Under the pieces are notes generated by a model. The model worked only from the letters and a program-made list of their open reading frames with translations. It did no database searches and was not told where the DNA came from. Below are positions 10,604 to 19,922 of a DNA stretch of 64,000 nt, piece by piece. Numbering within the stretch: the first letter of the stretch is position 1; each line of letters starts with the position of its first letter. Both the position numbers and the translations under genes were made by a program. Source of the stretch: an uncultured Bacteroidota bacterium. GTDB lineage: Bacteria; Bacteroidota; Bacteroidia; NS11-12g; UBA9320. The stretch is from NCBI GenBank assembly GCA_937124965.1, contig CAKZLB010000046.1, positions 254,743-318,742 on the forward strand. Reading direction: 5' to 3'.

Positions 10604-10640
10604 AAGCTTCCTTGTTTTCAATAGGAGGCTTTTTTTGTTT
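10604..10640 (+). terminator. Terminator between bL38 and ftsY
   Basis: AAGCTTCCT (10604-10612) pairs with AGGAGGCTT (10623-10631), with one G-T pair, followed by a T-run. It would give high ribosomal-protein transcription and reduced readthrough into ftsY-rimO-bshC. Confidence 0.75.
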
Positions 10641-10648
10641 TAAGAAAT

Positions 10649-11599
10649 ATGGGAATTTTTGATCTTTTCAAACGGGAAAAAACTGTTGAGTCAAAACAAC
10701 AGTTAGATAAAGGTTTAGAAAAAACTAAATCATCGCTATTTAGCAAAATTTCCAAAGCTCTTGTTGGAAAAAGCTCTGTAGATGAGGAATTTCTAGACGA
10801 GTTAGAAGAAATACTTATCACTTCAGATGTTGGTGTTGAAACAACACTTACAATCATTCAGCGTTTAGAAAAAAGAGTAGCCGAAGATAAATATGTTGGT
10901 GCGGCTGCCCTCAACGAATTATTGAAAGATGAAATAAGCCATTTACTTTCCGAGAACTCAAATAAAGACATAAATGCTAATGCAAAGCCATATGTAATTA
11001 TGGTTGTAGGGGTGAATGGTGTAGGTAAAACAACCACTATAGGCAAACTAGCTAATCTGTATTCTAAAGCAGGCAAAAAAGTGCTATTGGGTGCCGGAGA
11101 TACCTTTAGAGCGGCAGCCGTTGATCAATTGAAAATATGGGGCGAACGCGTTCAAGTTCCTGTTGTTTCTAAAGGAATGAATACAGATCCTGCAGCTGTA
11201 GCTTTTGATACGGTAAAGCAAGGCGTAGATAATGATGTTGATCTTATTTTACTTGACACTGCTGGTAGATTGCACAACAAAGTAAATTTGATGAATGAGT
11301 TAAGTAAAATTAAACGTGTGATGAGTAAGGTGATCCCAGATGCTCCTCACGAAGTTTTACTTGTTTTGGATGCCAGTACTGGTCAAAATGCTTTTGAGCA
11401 AGCTAAACAATTTACAGCAGCTACAGAGGTCACTTCGTTGGCGTTGACTAAGCTTGACGGAACAGCCAGAGGTGGAGTAGTCTTAGGAATTTCTCATCAG
11501 TTTAAAATTCCAGTTAAATATATTGGAATTGGTGAAGGTGTTGACGACATTCAACATTTTGAGCCAACAGATTTTGTTGAATCACTTTTCTCAAATTAA
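10649..11599 (+). CDS. ftsY: Signal recognition particle receptor FtsY
   Basis: 316 residues. The N-terminal four-helix domain (~1-95) is followed by the SRP GTPase: GVNGVGKTTTIGKLA (P-loop), DTFRAAAVDQL, DTAGR, and TKLDGTARGG. The long acidic A domain of E. coli FtsY is absent; the short form starts MGIFDLFKREK. It docks SRP-ribosome complexes at the membrane for co-translational insertion. It ends 2 bases before rimO. Confidence 0.96.
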   Translation: MGIFDLFKREKTVESKQQLDKGLEKTKSSLFSKISKALVGKSSVDEEFLDELEEILITSDVGVETTLTIIQRLEKRVAEDKYVGAAALNELLKDEISHLLSENSNKDINANAKPYVIMVVGVNGVGKTTTIGKLANLYSKAGKKVLLGAGDTFRAAAVDQLKIWGERVQVPVVSKGMNTDPAAVAFDTVKQGVDNDVDLILLDTAGRLHNKVNLMNELSKIKRVMSKVIPDAPHEVLLVLDASTGQNAFEQAKQFTAATEVTSLALTKLDGTARGGVVLGISHQFKIPVKYIGIGEGVDDIQHFEPTDFVESLFSN

Positions 11600-11601
11600 T
11601 C

Positions 11602-12915
11602 ATGCGCACAAAAGACTATAGAAGCAATAAAGTTGATATTATCACTTTAGGTTGCTCTAAAAATATTGTAGATTCTGAGGTTTTGCTTACTCAGTTAAAA
11701 GCCAACCACATTGAAGCAAGTCACCAATCTGAAAAAGGTGAAGCAAATATCATCGTTGTAAATACATGTGGATTTATTGAAAACGCAAAACAAGAATCCA
11801 TTGATACCATTCTACAATACATTGATGAAAAAGAAGCAGGAAACATCGACAAACTTTATGTAACTGGCTGTTTATCTCATCGATACAAAGAAGATCTTCA
11901 GTCAGAAATGCCAGAAGTTGATGCTTTTTTCGGAACAATGGAACTTCCAGGTTTGTTGCAAAAGTTAAATGCCGATTACAAAAAAGATTTACTTGGAGAA
12001 CGAATAACCACGACACCGTTTCATTACGCTTATCTTAAGATTTCTGAGGGTTGTAACCGTCCCTGCTCATTTTGTGCAATTCCTCAAATGAGGGGTAAAC
12101 ATGTTTCAAAGTCTATCGAGCAACTCGTATTAGAGGCAGAAAACTTAGCAAAAAACGGGTGTAAAGAGTTAATGCTTATTGCTCAAGATTCTACATATTA
12201 TGGTTTAGATATTTACAACGAACGGAAACTAGCAGATTTAATGTCGTCTCTTTCAGATGTTAACGGCATTGACTGGATTCGTTTGCATTACGCCTATCCG
12301 TCACAGTTCCCAATGGATGCATTAGATGTAATAAAAAACAAATCAAGCATTTGTAATTATATGGATATGCCTCTTCAGCACATTTCCGATAATGTTCTAA
12401 AGTCAATGAGGAGAGGGATCAGCAAGCGAAGAACTGTTGAACTCGTTGAGCATATAAAAACACATAATCCTGAGCTTGCCTTTAGAACTACAATGTTAGT
12501 TGGTCATCCAGGAGAAACCGAAAAAGACTTCATGGAGCTTTGTGATTTTATCGAAGAATATAAATTTGACCGTCTAGGTGTATTTACATACTCTCACGAA
12601 GACGGCACTCACGCTCATACGCTGGAAGACAGCATCCCTCAAGAAGAAAAAGAAGCAAGAGCCAGCCATATAATGGAAATTCAAGAGCAAATTAGTTTTG
12701 ACTTGAATCAGAAAAAAATTGGAAACACGTATAAGGTTCTTGTTGACAGAATTGAAGGAGATTACTTTGTAGGAAGAACCGAAGCGGACTCACCTGAAGT
12801 AGATAATGAAGTTCTTATCACTTCGTCAAATGAATATTTGCGTATCGGAGATTTTGTAAATGTAAAAATAGACTCAGCAAAAGAATTTGATTTATATGGC
12901 ACAAGCGTTGGATAA
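11602..12915 (+). CDS. rimO: Ribosomal protein S12 methylthiotransferase RimO
   Basis: 437 residues. The N-terminal UPF0004 domain has IITLGCSKNIVDSEVL with the conserved Cys residues. The radical-SAM cluster motif is EGCNRPCSFCAIP (CX3CX2C), and a C-terminal TRAM domain follows (VLVDRIEGDYFVGRTEADSPEVD). The wording of the motifs and the TRAM end fit RimO better than MiaB. It adds a methylthio group to an Asp of ribosomal protein S12. The end overlaps bshC. Confidence 0.94.
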   Translation: MRTKDYRSNKVDIITLGCSKNIVDSEVLLTQLKANHIEASHQSEKGEANIIVVNTCGFIENAKQESIDTILQYIDEKEAGNIDKLYVTGCLSHRYKEDLQSEMPEVDAFFGTMELPGLLQKLNADYKKDLLGERITTTPFHYAYLKISEGCNRPCSFCAIPQMRGKHVSKSIEQLVLEAENLAKNGCKELMLIAQDSTYYGLDIYNERKLADLMSSLSDVNGIDWIRLHYAYPSQFPMDALDVIKNKSSICNYMDMPLQHISDNVLKSMRRGISKRRTVELVEHIKTHNPELAFRTTMLVGHPGETEKDFMELCDFIEEYKFDRLGVFTYSHEDGTHAHTLEDSIPQEEKEARASHIMEIQEQISFDLNQKKIGNTYKVLVDRIEGDYFVGRTEADSPEVDNEVLITSSNEYLRIGDFVNVKIDSAKEFDLYGTSVG

Positions 12916-14521
12916 CAAATCGATAAATCACATCCCTTTACTAGAAACTGATTTTTTAAATCCAATAGTAAAGCGCTATCAAACCAACGACAATTTCCCT
13001 GCCGAGTTACTGAATGAATCACCTTATGCGGATATTGCCGAATCAATTAAGAGCCAAAAGAACTTCAACTTAGAATATCGAAACCAACTCGCTGACCTTA
13101 TTATAAGTCAATATGCTGACTCTCAAATCACCCTTGAACCAGATTCCTTAGTCCTTAAAAATATTGAAAAACTAAGAAAGTCAAATACAGTAACCGCAAC
13201 AACCGGTCAGCAAATACATATATTTCTCGGCCCATTTTTCGTGGTCAACAAACTACTGTCGTGCTGCGCTCAAGCAAAGAGAATTGAAACTGAGTTAAAT
13301 AATATAGACTGTGTTCCTATTTTTTGGATGGCAACAGAAGATCATGATTTTGAAGAAATAAACTCAGTCAATCTTTATAACGAAGTATATACTTGGGACA
13401 TAGAGTCACACGGTCCAGTTGGTCGAATTCCACCACAGTCCCTTTTACCTCTTGTCGAGCAAGCAAAAAAGAGAATAGATCAAACTCCTAAAAATTTAGA
13501 GTTTATTGAAATCTGTGAATTTGCATACAAAAATTGCAGAACGTTTGCGGATGCCAGTCGTTACATTATACATCAACTCTTCAAAAGTACGGGTATCGTT
13601 GTAATCGATCCAGATAACGCTTATTTAAAGCAACAGTTTTCTGACACCATCAAGAGTGATCTCTTTGAACATAGCGTATCGAAACACATTGATGAGGCCA
13701 TTGATACCATGAAGACATTTGGTATTAAAGCTCCAATCAATACGAGACCTATCAACCTTTTTTATATTGAAGACAGCCGAAGAACCAGAATTGAGCGTAT
13801 CAATGAAATAGAATTTCAATTATTAGATGACAATACAAAACTAAACTCAGAGGATATTAAGGACTTACTTAAAGAATCACCCGAAGTTTTTAGTCCTAAT
13901 GCTTTGTTGAGGCCTTTGTTTCAACAAACGATACTTCCAAACGTTGATTATGTATGTGGAATGAGTGAATTTGTGTATTGGTTGGAAGTTGGCAGTGCTA
14001 TAAATTATCATGGTTCTACCATGCCAAAACTCTCGCTTCGAAAGTCAGCATTCTTCACTAATAAGAAGAATATTGATTATCTTATTCAGAACAACATTCC
14101 TATTTCGTATATATTTCTAGACGAAGAAACTTTTGTTCTTTTGTCAAGTCAAAAACTAAATGAAAAAAGTTTGTTATTACAGGAAAGCTTTGATCGGTTA
14201 AAAACAGATATAAATATTCTTACCACAGAATTTGAAAGCAATCCAAGTTTACACTCTCAACGTGCCGTTAAATATAGGACTCAGCTTATTGAAGAAGTTG
14301 AAAAATTACTGATTGAACACTCTGAATTATCATTGTCAGAAAATAAAACTTTGACCAAAATACAAAAGTTTAAAAGTAAAATATGGTCGCAAAACTACGT
14401 TCAAGAACGAAATGTTTCGATTATTCAAATGGTAAATGAAATGCTATTTTGCATCAACAATTCGATTCACAACAACAGTATTTTTGTGGATAACACGTTA
14501 ATAACGTTGGCCGAAAATTGA
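12896..14521 (+). CDS. bshC: Bacillithiol biosynthesis cysteine-adding enzyme BshC
   Basis: 541 residues from ATG 12896 (MAQALDNKSINHI); a TTG at 12887 could add 3 residues but is less likely. Family features are TATTGQQIHIFLGPFF and VPIFWMATEDHDFEEIN at about residues 103-155, and a long C-terminal helical region. It is assigned to the last step of bacillithiol synthesis, joining Cys to GlcN-malate. It overlaps rimO by 20 bases. No other bsh gene is in the window. Confidence 0.94.
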   Translation: MAQALDNKSINHIPLLETDFLNPIVKRYQTNDNFPAELLNESPYADIAESIKSQKNFNLEYRNQLADLIISQYADSQITLEPDSLVLKNIEKLRKSNTVTATTGQQIHIFLGPFFVVNKLLSCCAQAKRIETELNNIDCVPIFWMATEDHDFEEINSVNLYNEVYTWDIESHGPVGRIPPQSLLPLVEQAKKRIDQTPKNLEFIEICEFAYKNCRTFADASRYIIHQLFKSTGIVVIDPDNAYLKQQFSDTIKSDLFEHSVSKHIDEAIDTMKTFGIKAPINTRPINLFYIEDSRRTRIERINEIEFQLLDDNTKLNSEDIKDLLKESPEVFSPNALLRPLFQQTILPNVDYVCGMSEFVYWLEVGSAINYHGSTMPKLSLRKSAFFTNKKNIDYLIQNNIPISYIFLDEETFVLLSSQKLNEKSLLLQESFDRLKTDINILTTEFESNPSLHSQRAVKYRTQLIEEVEKLLIEHSELSLSENKTLTKIQKFKSKIWSQNYVQERNVSIIQMVNEMLFCINNSIHNNSIFVDNTLITLAEN

Positions 14522-14525
14522 TTTT

Positions 14526-14557
14526 CTTGCTTATTATCAGTTTCTTATCTATTTTTG
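14526..14557 (+). promoter_or_regulatory. Promoter for the OmpA-family gene
   Basis: CTTG (14526-14529), 20 bases, then TATTTTTG (14550-14557), an exact -7 match. The leader to ATG 14594 is about 30 bases. Confidence 0.65.
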
Positions 14558-14593
14558 CTGCGGATAACTACAAACACATATTTATAGATTGAA

Positions 14594-16156
14594 ATGAAAA
14601 TGAAAAGCTTTAAAATTACCTTGGTAATTGCTGCCATGTCGTTTAGCCATTTGGCTAGTGCACAAATTGGAAATTATTTCGACAAGTTTAGACCCGCGAA
14701 ACGTTGGTCACTTGGTTTACAAATTAGCCCAACACATACAATGAGTGATGCCGATGATTACCGTGTAGGTATGGCATTTGGTGGTCATGTAAAATATTCA
14801 GTTTCTCAAACATTTGGGCTTAAGGTAAACGGAAATTTTGGTACCTTAACTGGCTCTAGATTGGAGCAAGACATTAGTGGAAATGGTGATAATGGTAGAA
14901 ATACTACCTCAGTTCCAGATAATCAGACGACCTTCAACCCAGGGAATCAAGCACCATCTGAAGATTCATACTTTTTCAAAAACAACTTTAAAGATTTTAA
15001 TGTTACAGCACATTTGACGTTAGGTAATATCTCTTTCTTACGTCCACTTCGTAAAGTTCAGATGTACTTTTTTACAGGTTTTGGTGTTGTTTGGAGTGAC
15101 GTTACTGGTGGTTTTGAAAAAACAGCTGACGCATTTGTTTATTACGATGAATGGGGAGACAACTATTTCAAAGCTATATATGATAACAATGGCAACTTTA
15201 TTGATGCTGAGACATCATTTAAAGGTAATAACTTCACTGTGCCATTTGGAGTAGGTTTTAAGAGAAACTTAGGACGTTTATTTGATGTTGGAATTGAATA
15301 TAAGAATCATTACACTAGAAATGACAACTTAGATGGATTCTCTTTCCCAGTATGGAGAAACAGAGTATTTGATTTTTATGGCTTGTTAAGTTTTCAAGCA
15401 AGTATCAAACTAGGCGGAAAAGACGGTAACAAAGAACATTACGACTGGTTGAATCCAGTAGAGTCGATCTACACAACTATGGATAGTCTTAAGTTAATAC
15501 AAGAAAAAGTAGACTTACTACTTATAGATACAGACGATGACGGTGTGGCAGACTATTGGGATAAAGAACCAGATACTGAAAAAGGATCTTGGGTTTGGGG
15601 AAGTGGAGAAGCTGCCGATATCGATATGGATGGAATTCCTGATCACAAAGACGCTGAACCATTCTCCGAAAGAGGTGCAATCGTAGATGTAGATGGTATC
15701 ATGATTGACGTTGACAACGATGGAGTACCGGATTACCGAGACGAAAACACTAAAACTCAAACTGGTGTTCTAGTTAACCCAAGAACTGGGACTGAGGTAA
15801 AAGTTAACACTGCAACTGGCGGTGGCGGAACTTGCTGCGATTGCGAAGATGTAATGCTACCATCGATAATTTTTGATGCAGGAAGCGATCGTATCAAACC
15901 TGAATTTTACGGATCATTATATAATATCGCAGAAAAATTAAAAGCTTGTCCTGACCTTAAAATTTTAACCACAGGTTATGCAGTAAGAAGCAAGTCCGGC
16001 TCTCAAATAGCATTTAAACGTACAACTGCCATCATAGATTATTTAAATGCAAACTATAACATTCCAAGAGATCGCTTTAGTATGGACACTGAAGGAGAAG
16101 CGCCTGCTGGGTTAGATTACGCATCAAGACGAATTGATTTATTCAAATTGAGATAA
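14594..16156 (+). CDS. OmpA-family outer membrane protein with thrombospondin type 3-like repeats
   Basis: 520 residues. A signal peptide (to LASAQ, ~24) and an outer-membrane beta-barrel (~30-275) are followed by Asp-rich calcium-type repeats (DTDDDGVADYWDKEPDT, DIDMDGIPDHKDAEP, DVDNDGVPDYRDENT) at about 310-385. A CCDC cluster precedes the C-terminal OmpA peptidoglycan-binding domain (~425-520). It should tie the outer membrane to peptidoglycan. An ATG two codons later (14600) is an alternative start. It has its own promoter and strong terminator. Confidence 0.92.
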   Translation: MKMKSFKITLVIAAMSFSHLASAQIGNYFDKFRPAKRWSLGLQISPTHTMSDADDYRVGMAFGGHVKYSVSQTFGLKVNGNFGTLTGSRLEQDISGNGDNGRNTTSVPDNQTTFNPGNQAPSEDSYFFKNNFKDFNVTAHLTLGNISFLRPLRKVQMYFFTGFGVVWSDVTGGFEKTADAFVYYDEWGDNYFKAIYDNNGNFIDAETSFKGNNFTVPFGVGFKRNLGRLFDVGIEYKNHYTRNDNLDGFSFPVWRNRVFDFYGLLSFQASIKLGGKDGNKEHYDWLNPVESIYTTMDSLKLIQEKVDLLLIDTDDDGVADYWDKEPDTEKGSWVWGSGEAADIDMDGIPDHKDAEPFSERGAIVDVDGIMIDVDNDGVPDYRDENTKTQTGVLVNPRTGTEVKVNTATGGGGTCCDCEDVMLPSIIFDAGSDRIKPEFYGSLYNIAEKLKACPDLKILTTGYAVRSKSGSQIAFKRTTAIIDYLNANYNIPRDRFSMDTEGEAPAGLDYASRRIDLFKLR

Positions 16157-16174
16157 TTAAATCTCTAACAATAA

Positions 16175-16209
16175 AAAACGCCACATTGATTTATTCAATG
16201 TGGCGTTTT
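16175..16209. terminator. Strong, probably bidirectional terminator
   Basis: A perfect 15-bp stem AAAACGCCACATTGA (16175-16189) / TCAATGTGGCGTTTT (16195-16209) with a 5-base loop. A-rich and T-rich ends let it work both for the OmpA gene and for the convergent lipoprotein gene. Confidence 0.9.
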
Positions 16210-16265
16210 CTATTTAATACATACTTACGTTGGCAGATGATGCACTAAGGACTAAATAACTCGAG

Positions 16266-17423
16266 TTAATTAAACTGTCTATAATAACGATTTAATGAAC
16301 TAATTACTTGGTTGTAAATAGGTTGTGTAAACTCAACAAACAAATCTTGTGGACTCGGTGGAAATGCTTCTCTCTGTCTTGTTAAAGCCAACTGATTGTC
16401 TGACAATGCTTCTTCTTGACCATTAAAACTAGCCCAATCTGTTTTCCAAACAAACGTACCTGGCAACTTTCTTTGTTGAATAGTAGATCCAGTAGTCGCA
16501 TTGATTATTTGGAAATCCAGTAAACCACTTGATACTAATGTTTTTTCAAATGTTGTTAATTCTGCTTTAACGGTACCAAAAACAGGCTTTTCTCCGTCAC
16601 TAGTCTTAACTGTACCAACTTTAACACTATCTCTTTCAATTAATTCTACGCGCTCTTTAATGAGTGTTTGACCAACCACGAAATCATCAAATTGCATAAT
16701 TACCACTTCATCAGGAACAAAGTCTGCAGTTAAAACATCCGCCTCACGATAAAATTGAACAAACGTCAGATTCAAATTTCGAACATGCTCTAAAATTGAA
16801 TTTTGAAAAAACTCATTGGTTAAACTCAGTGAACGAGAATGAACTGGAATGTCTTCGATTAGTACATGGACGGTTCCCTTTGCTAACGCATCTTCAATAT
16901 ATGTATCGATTCCTGTGTACTCTGGAGTGTAATCCTTTGCCGTCAGGAACAACTTATATGCTGCTCGTGCCGACTCTTTGGTCTCTTTTTTAAGCTCAGT
17001 CAATCCAGACTCAAAATAAACCTTTGAAGCCGCCAACTTTGCTGAATTTAGTTCTGACTGAAAAACTTTTGGGTTTTTAACGATAGAAAGGCAACCCGGA
17101 CATCTGGTTATCTCATCATGGAGCATATTTAACTGGCTATAATGAGTCACTACCCCATCCCATTTATACAAGTCTGAGCTGGCTTTTAATTGCTTAATTC
17201 GATTTAAGTGAAAGTCCAATGCATGCTGATAAGCCAACGGCAAATATTGTCTGGCCTTTTTACTATCGGGGTTGTTTCTCAACCTTTTAATTGCCTGGAG
17301 TGTGGCGGCATCATAATCGCCTCTTTCGAATCGCTTTTTAGCAGAAACACATCCCGTAACAATCAGAAGTGTTGAAAGTATAAATAACAGGCCGAGTCTT
17401 TTTGGGTAAATTAATCGTTTCAT
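16266..17423 (-). CDS. Hypothetical lipoprotein with repeat-rich N-terminal helices
   Basis: 385 residues from ATG 17423 (MKRLIYPKRLGLLFI); the frame is open to 17471, but this ATG puts the lipobox LIVTGC at the expected place (Cys ~25). The N-terminal half is helical and TPR-like (RFERGDYDAATLQAIKRLRNNPDSKKARQYLP). The C-terminal half is beta-rich with VELIERDSVKVGTVK. I do not recognise a family with a known job. It should be anchored in the periplasmic or outer-membrane face. It lies after tpiA, separated by a 12-bp inverted repeat. Confidence 0.8.
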   Translation of the reverse strand: MKRLIYPKRLGLLFILSTLLIVTGCVSAKKRFERGDYDAATLQAIKRLRNNPDSKKARQYLPLAYQHALDFHLNRIKQLKASSDLYKWDGVVTHYSQLNMLHDEITRCPGCLSIVKNPKVFQSELNSAKLAASKVYFESGLTELKKETKESARAAYKLFLTAKDYTPEYTGIDTYIEDALAKGTVHVLIEDIPVHSRSLSLTNEFFQNSILEHVRNLNLTFVQFYREADVLTADFVPDEVVIMQFDDFVVGQTLIKERVELIERDSVKVGTVKTSDGEKPVFGTVKAELTTFEKTLVSSGLLDFQIINATTGSTIQQRKLPGTFVWKTDWASFNGQEEALSDNQLALTRQREAFPPSPQDLFVEFTQPIYNQVISSLNRYYRQFN

Positions 17424-17482
17424 AATTGCCATTATTAGTATTGAGTAAACATAAAACAAAAACTGTCCCATACTTAGAAGTC

Positions 17483-17515
17483 ATTATTTAATGGGAAATT
17501 ACACCATTAAATAAT
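17483..17515. repeat. Perfect 12-bp inverted repeat between tpiA and the lipoprotein gene
   Basis: ATTATTTAATGG (17483-17494) and CCATTAAATAAT (17504-17515) with a 9-base loop. There is no T-run on the tpiA (minus) side, so it is not a classic terminator. It could be a hairpin protecting the tpiA 3' end, or an operator. Confidence 0.6.
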
Positions 17516-17548
17516 CGTTAGCTGAAAGATTTTGTTCAAAAAAATGGG

Positions 17549-18304
17549 CTATGCTCGAATAATTCCAGCAAAGCTATTGGCATCTAGCGCAGCCCCACCA
17601 ATTAAACCACCGTCAATATCCGCCATTCCAAATAATTCCGATGCATTTCCAGGCTTAACACTACCTCCGTAAAGTATACGAGTGTTGTTCGCTACAGTTT
17701 CATTCGCTATTTGTTTGATTAACGTACGTGCGTGTTTGTGAATTTCTTGAGCCTGCTCTGCTGAAGCGGTTTTCCCTGTGCCGATGGCCCAAACAGGTTC
17801 ATAGGCTATTGTTACTTTCGACCAATCTTCTGCATTTAAATGACCTAAACCATTTTTAATTTGCGTTTCCACAACTGCAAAATGATCTCCTCCTTCACGT
17901 TGTTCTAAGGTTTCTCCAAAACAGTAAATGACATCTAGCCCATTGCGCAAGGCAACGGTTACCTTCTCCGCAAGAATTTCATTCGTTTCGTTGCAGTATT
18001 CTCGTCGCTCCGAATGACCAACTAGCACTGACTGAACAGGAACGGATGCAAGCATCTCAGCAGAAACCTCTCCTGTATATGCCCCAGAATCTTTGTGGTG
18101 ACAATTTTGTGCACCTAAAACTATTCCACTTCCATTTAGTGAGTTGTGAAAGACTTTAAGGTGTGTGAATGGAGCATATACATGCACATCACATGATTTA
18201 AGGTCATCTTCCTTTATTTCGCTCAATAAGTCTTTCAGTAACAAATAACCGCTGTTCATATCGGTATTCATTTTCCAGTTTCCTGCAACAAGTCGTTTTC
18301 TCAT
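17549..18304 (-). CDS. tpiA: Triosephosphate isomerase
   Basis: 251 residues. Visible catalytic features are the N-terminal GNWKMN (Lys), GHSERR (His), AYEPVWAIGTGKTAS (Glu and mobile loop) and the phosphate-binding GGSVKPGNA and GLIGGAALD. It interconverts dihydroxyacetone phosphate and glyceraldehyde 3-phosphate. It begins 7 bases after the GlmU-like gene, so the two form an operon. Confidence 0.97.
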   Translation of the reverse strand: MRKRLVAGNWKMNTDMNSGYLLLKDLLSEIKEDDLKSCDVHVYAPFTHLKVFHNSLNGSGIVLGAQNCHHKDSGAYTGEVSAEMLASVPVQSVLVGHSERREYCNETNEILAEKVTVALRNGLDVIYCFGETLEQREGGDHFAVVETQIKNGLGHLNAEDWSKVTIAYEPVWAIGTGKTASAEQAQEIHKHARTLIKQIANETVANNTRILYGGSVKPGNASELFGMADIDGGLIGGAALDANSFAGIIRA

Positions 18305-18311
18305 TCTTCGT

Positions 18312-19490
18312 TTATTTATTTAAATCCCAGTTTCTGTTGGTTTTTGTAATTTCAAAAATATGCATCAAAATATCTCGTTCAATTTGATCAAGGGCCTTAC
18401 CCCTACGCTGCATCACTAACTCTGCTGTTTCAAAGGCTTTGTTTGTTTGGTACGTAGCAAACCCATTACCTCCACCCCACGCAAAAGATGGTATAAAATT
18501 TCTAGGAAAACCAGCACCAAAAATATTTGATGAAACTCCAACGACAGTACCTGTATTAAACATGGTATTAATTCCACATTTACTATGGTCGCCCATTATT
18601 AAACCGCAGAACTGTTTACCTGTTTTACGAAACCTCCCCGTTGGATAGTCCCAAAGCTTAACCTCTGCATAATTGTTTTTAAGGTTAGAGTTATTACTGT
18701 CAGCACCAATATTACACCATTCACCGATAACACTGTTTCCTAAGAAACCATCATGTCCTTTATTTGAATATCCAAGAATGACACTATTGTTTATTTCCCC
18801 TCCCACTTTAGAATGAGGCCCAATAGTAGCCGAACCATACACTTTCGCGCCTAGTTTGAGGGCAGCACCGTCACACAAGGCTAAACTACCTCGAACGAGA
18901 GCGCCTTCCATGATTTCAGCATTATGTCCTACATAGATAGAACCTGAACTTGCATTAAGCATAGCTCCTTCAACTGTTGCTGAATCCTCTATAAATATTC
19001 TACCGTTTCCGACTATTGTATTTGTGTCAGATATTTTTGCTGACTTCCTTCCTTCAGTAAGTAAATCAAAGTCTTTTTCTAACTCCTCCCCATTTAACGT
19101 AAATATGTCTTCAGGGTAATTTATGAATGTTGCTGAATGCGATTTTTTGTTGATTTCGTTTTCTTGAAAATTGAAATCCCTTGAATAAGCAGCGACTAAA
19201 CGACCTGAATCATCTAGCAATACGTCCCCAAATTTTAAAGACTTTATTTCTTCAATCAACTCTTTAGTCGGAAGACATGCCGCATTAACGAAAAGATTTT
19301 GATCAGTTAAACTTGCCGGATACTTTTTGACCAAATGTGGAGCTGTCAAATAACTCACATCAGCATTCAAATACTTGGACCATTTATCTGCTATAGTTAA
19401 AATTCCAACTCTAATTTCTGCTATAGGTCGAGTGAATGATAATGGTAATAAGTTCTCTCGAAAATGATCGTCGAATAAGACTAAATTCAT
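18312..19490 (-). CDS. GlmU-like sugar nucleotidyltransferase (Bacteroidota type)
   Basis: 392 residues. The N-terminus has the family opening LVLFDDHFRENLLPLSFTRPIAEIRVGIL, a divergent nucleotidyltransferase (NTP_transf_4 type) without the classic GXGTRM loop. From about residue 155 it is a left-handed beta-helix of hexapeptide repeats (IVGNGRIFIEDSATVEGAML and on). It probably activates a sugar phosphate for cell-envelope synthesis; the substrate is unknown. It is cotranscribed with tpiA. Confidence 0.85.
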   Translation of the reverse strand: MNLVLFDDHFRENLLPLSFTRPIAEIRVGILTIADKWSKYLNADVSYLTAPHLVKKYPASLTDQNLFVNAACLPTKELIEEIKSLKFGDVLLDDSGRLVAAYSRDFNFQENEINKKSHSATFINYPEDIFTLNGEELEKDFDLLTEGRKSAKISDTNTIVGNGRIFIEDSATVEGAMLNASSGSIYVGHNAEIMEGALVRGSLALCDGAALKLGAKVYGSATIGPHSKVGGEINNSVILGYSNKGHDGFLGNSVIGEWCNIGADSNNSNLKNNYAEVKLWDYPTGRFRKTGKQFCGLIMGDHSKCGINTMFNTGTVVGVSSNIFGAGFPRNFIPSFAWGGGNGFATYQTNKAFETAELVMQRRGKALDQIERDILMHIFEITKTNRNWDLNK

Positions 19491-19494
19491 CGCA

Positions 19495-19524
19495 CGAAGT
19501 TATGTAATAATGATATAAAACAAA
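19495..19524 (-). promoter_or_regulatory. Putative promoter for the GlmU-like gene
   Basis: Read on the minus strand: TTTG (19524-19521), 18 bases, TAACTTCG (19502-19495), one mismatch in the -7 box. It partly overlaps the rpmE2 terminator stem. Confidence 0.45.
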
Positions 19525-19550
19525 CAAAGCCCTCGAATTGAGGGCTTTGT
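19524..19550 (-). terminator. Terminator after rpmE2
   Basis: A perfect 11-bp stem ACAAAGCCCTC (19524-19534) / GAGGGCTTTGT (19540-19550) with a 5-base loop, just past the rpmE2 stop on the minus strand. Confidence 0.8.
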
Positions 19551-19568
19551 AATAGACTGATATCTAAT

Positions 19569-19820
19569 TTATTTCTTTTTACCGTAACGTTTGTTGAACT
19601 TATCAATTCTACCAGCAGAATCAACGAAGTTCATTTTACCCGTATAAAATGGGTGCGACGTATTTGATATTTCTAATTTGTACAATGGATACTCGTTACC
19701 ATCTTCCCATTCGATGGTTTCTTTAGTATCAACGGTAGATTTAGTAATGAACATGTGCTCATTTGACATGTCTTTAAAAACTACTAATCTATAATTTTCT
19801 GGATGTATTCCCGCTTTCAT
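19569..19820 (-). CDS. rpmE2: 50S ribosomal protein L31, type B
   Basis: 83 residues: [20 protein letters not shown], then [21 protein letters not shown]. It lacks the CXXC zinc ligands of type A L31, so it is the zinc-independent form. It has its own promoter and terminator. Confidence 0.97.
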   Translation of the reverse strand: MKAGIHPENYRLVVFKDMSNEHMFITKSTVDTKETIEWEDGNEYPLYKLEISNTSHPFYTGKMNFVDSAGRIDKFNKRYGKKK

Positions 19821-19845
19821 CTCTTTAACTATTTTTGAAGGACTG

Positions 19846-19853
19846 CAAAGGTA
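19846..19853 (-). promoter_or_regulatory. -7 box for rpmE2
   Basis: TACCTTTG on the minus strand (19853-19846), an exact match, 25 bases before the ATG. I saw no clear TTTG at -33. Confidence 0.55.
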
Positions 19854-19922
19854 ATAGATATTTTAAAAGTACCATCACTTTTTTAAACCATTTTGAACAA
19901 AGCAATTCGCCACTTTTTTTCA

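Noticed and set aside
15520..15760. Repeated Asp-rich codons as a possible tandem DNA repeat
   Set aside because: They are the degenerate calcium-binding repeats of the OmpA-family protein, not exact DNA repeats.
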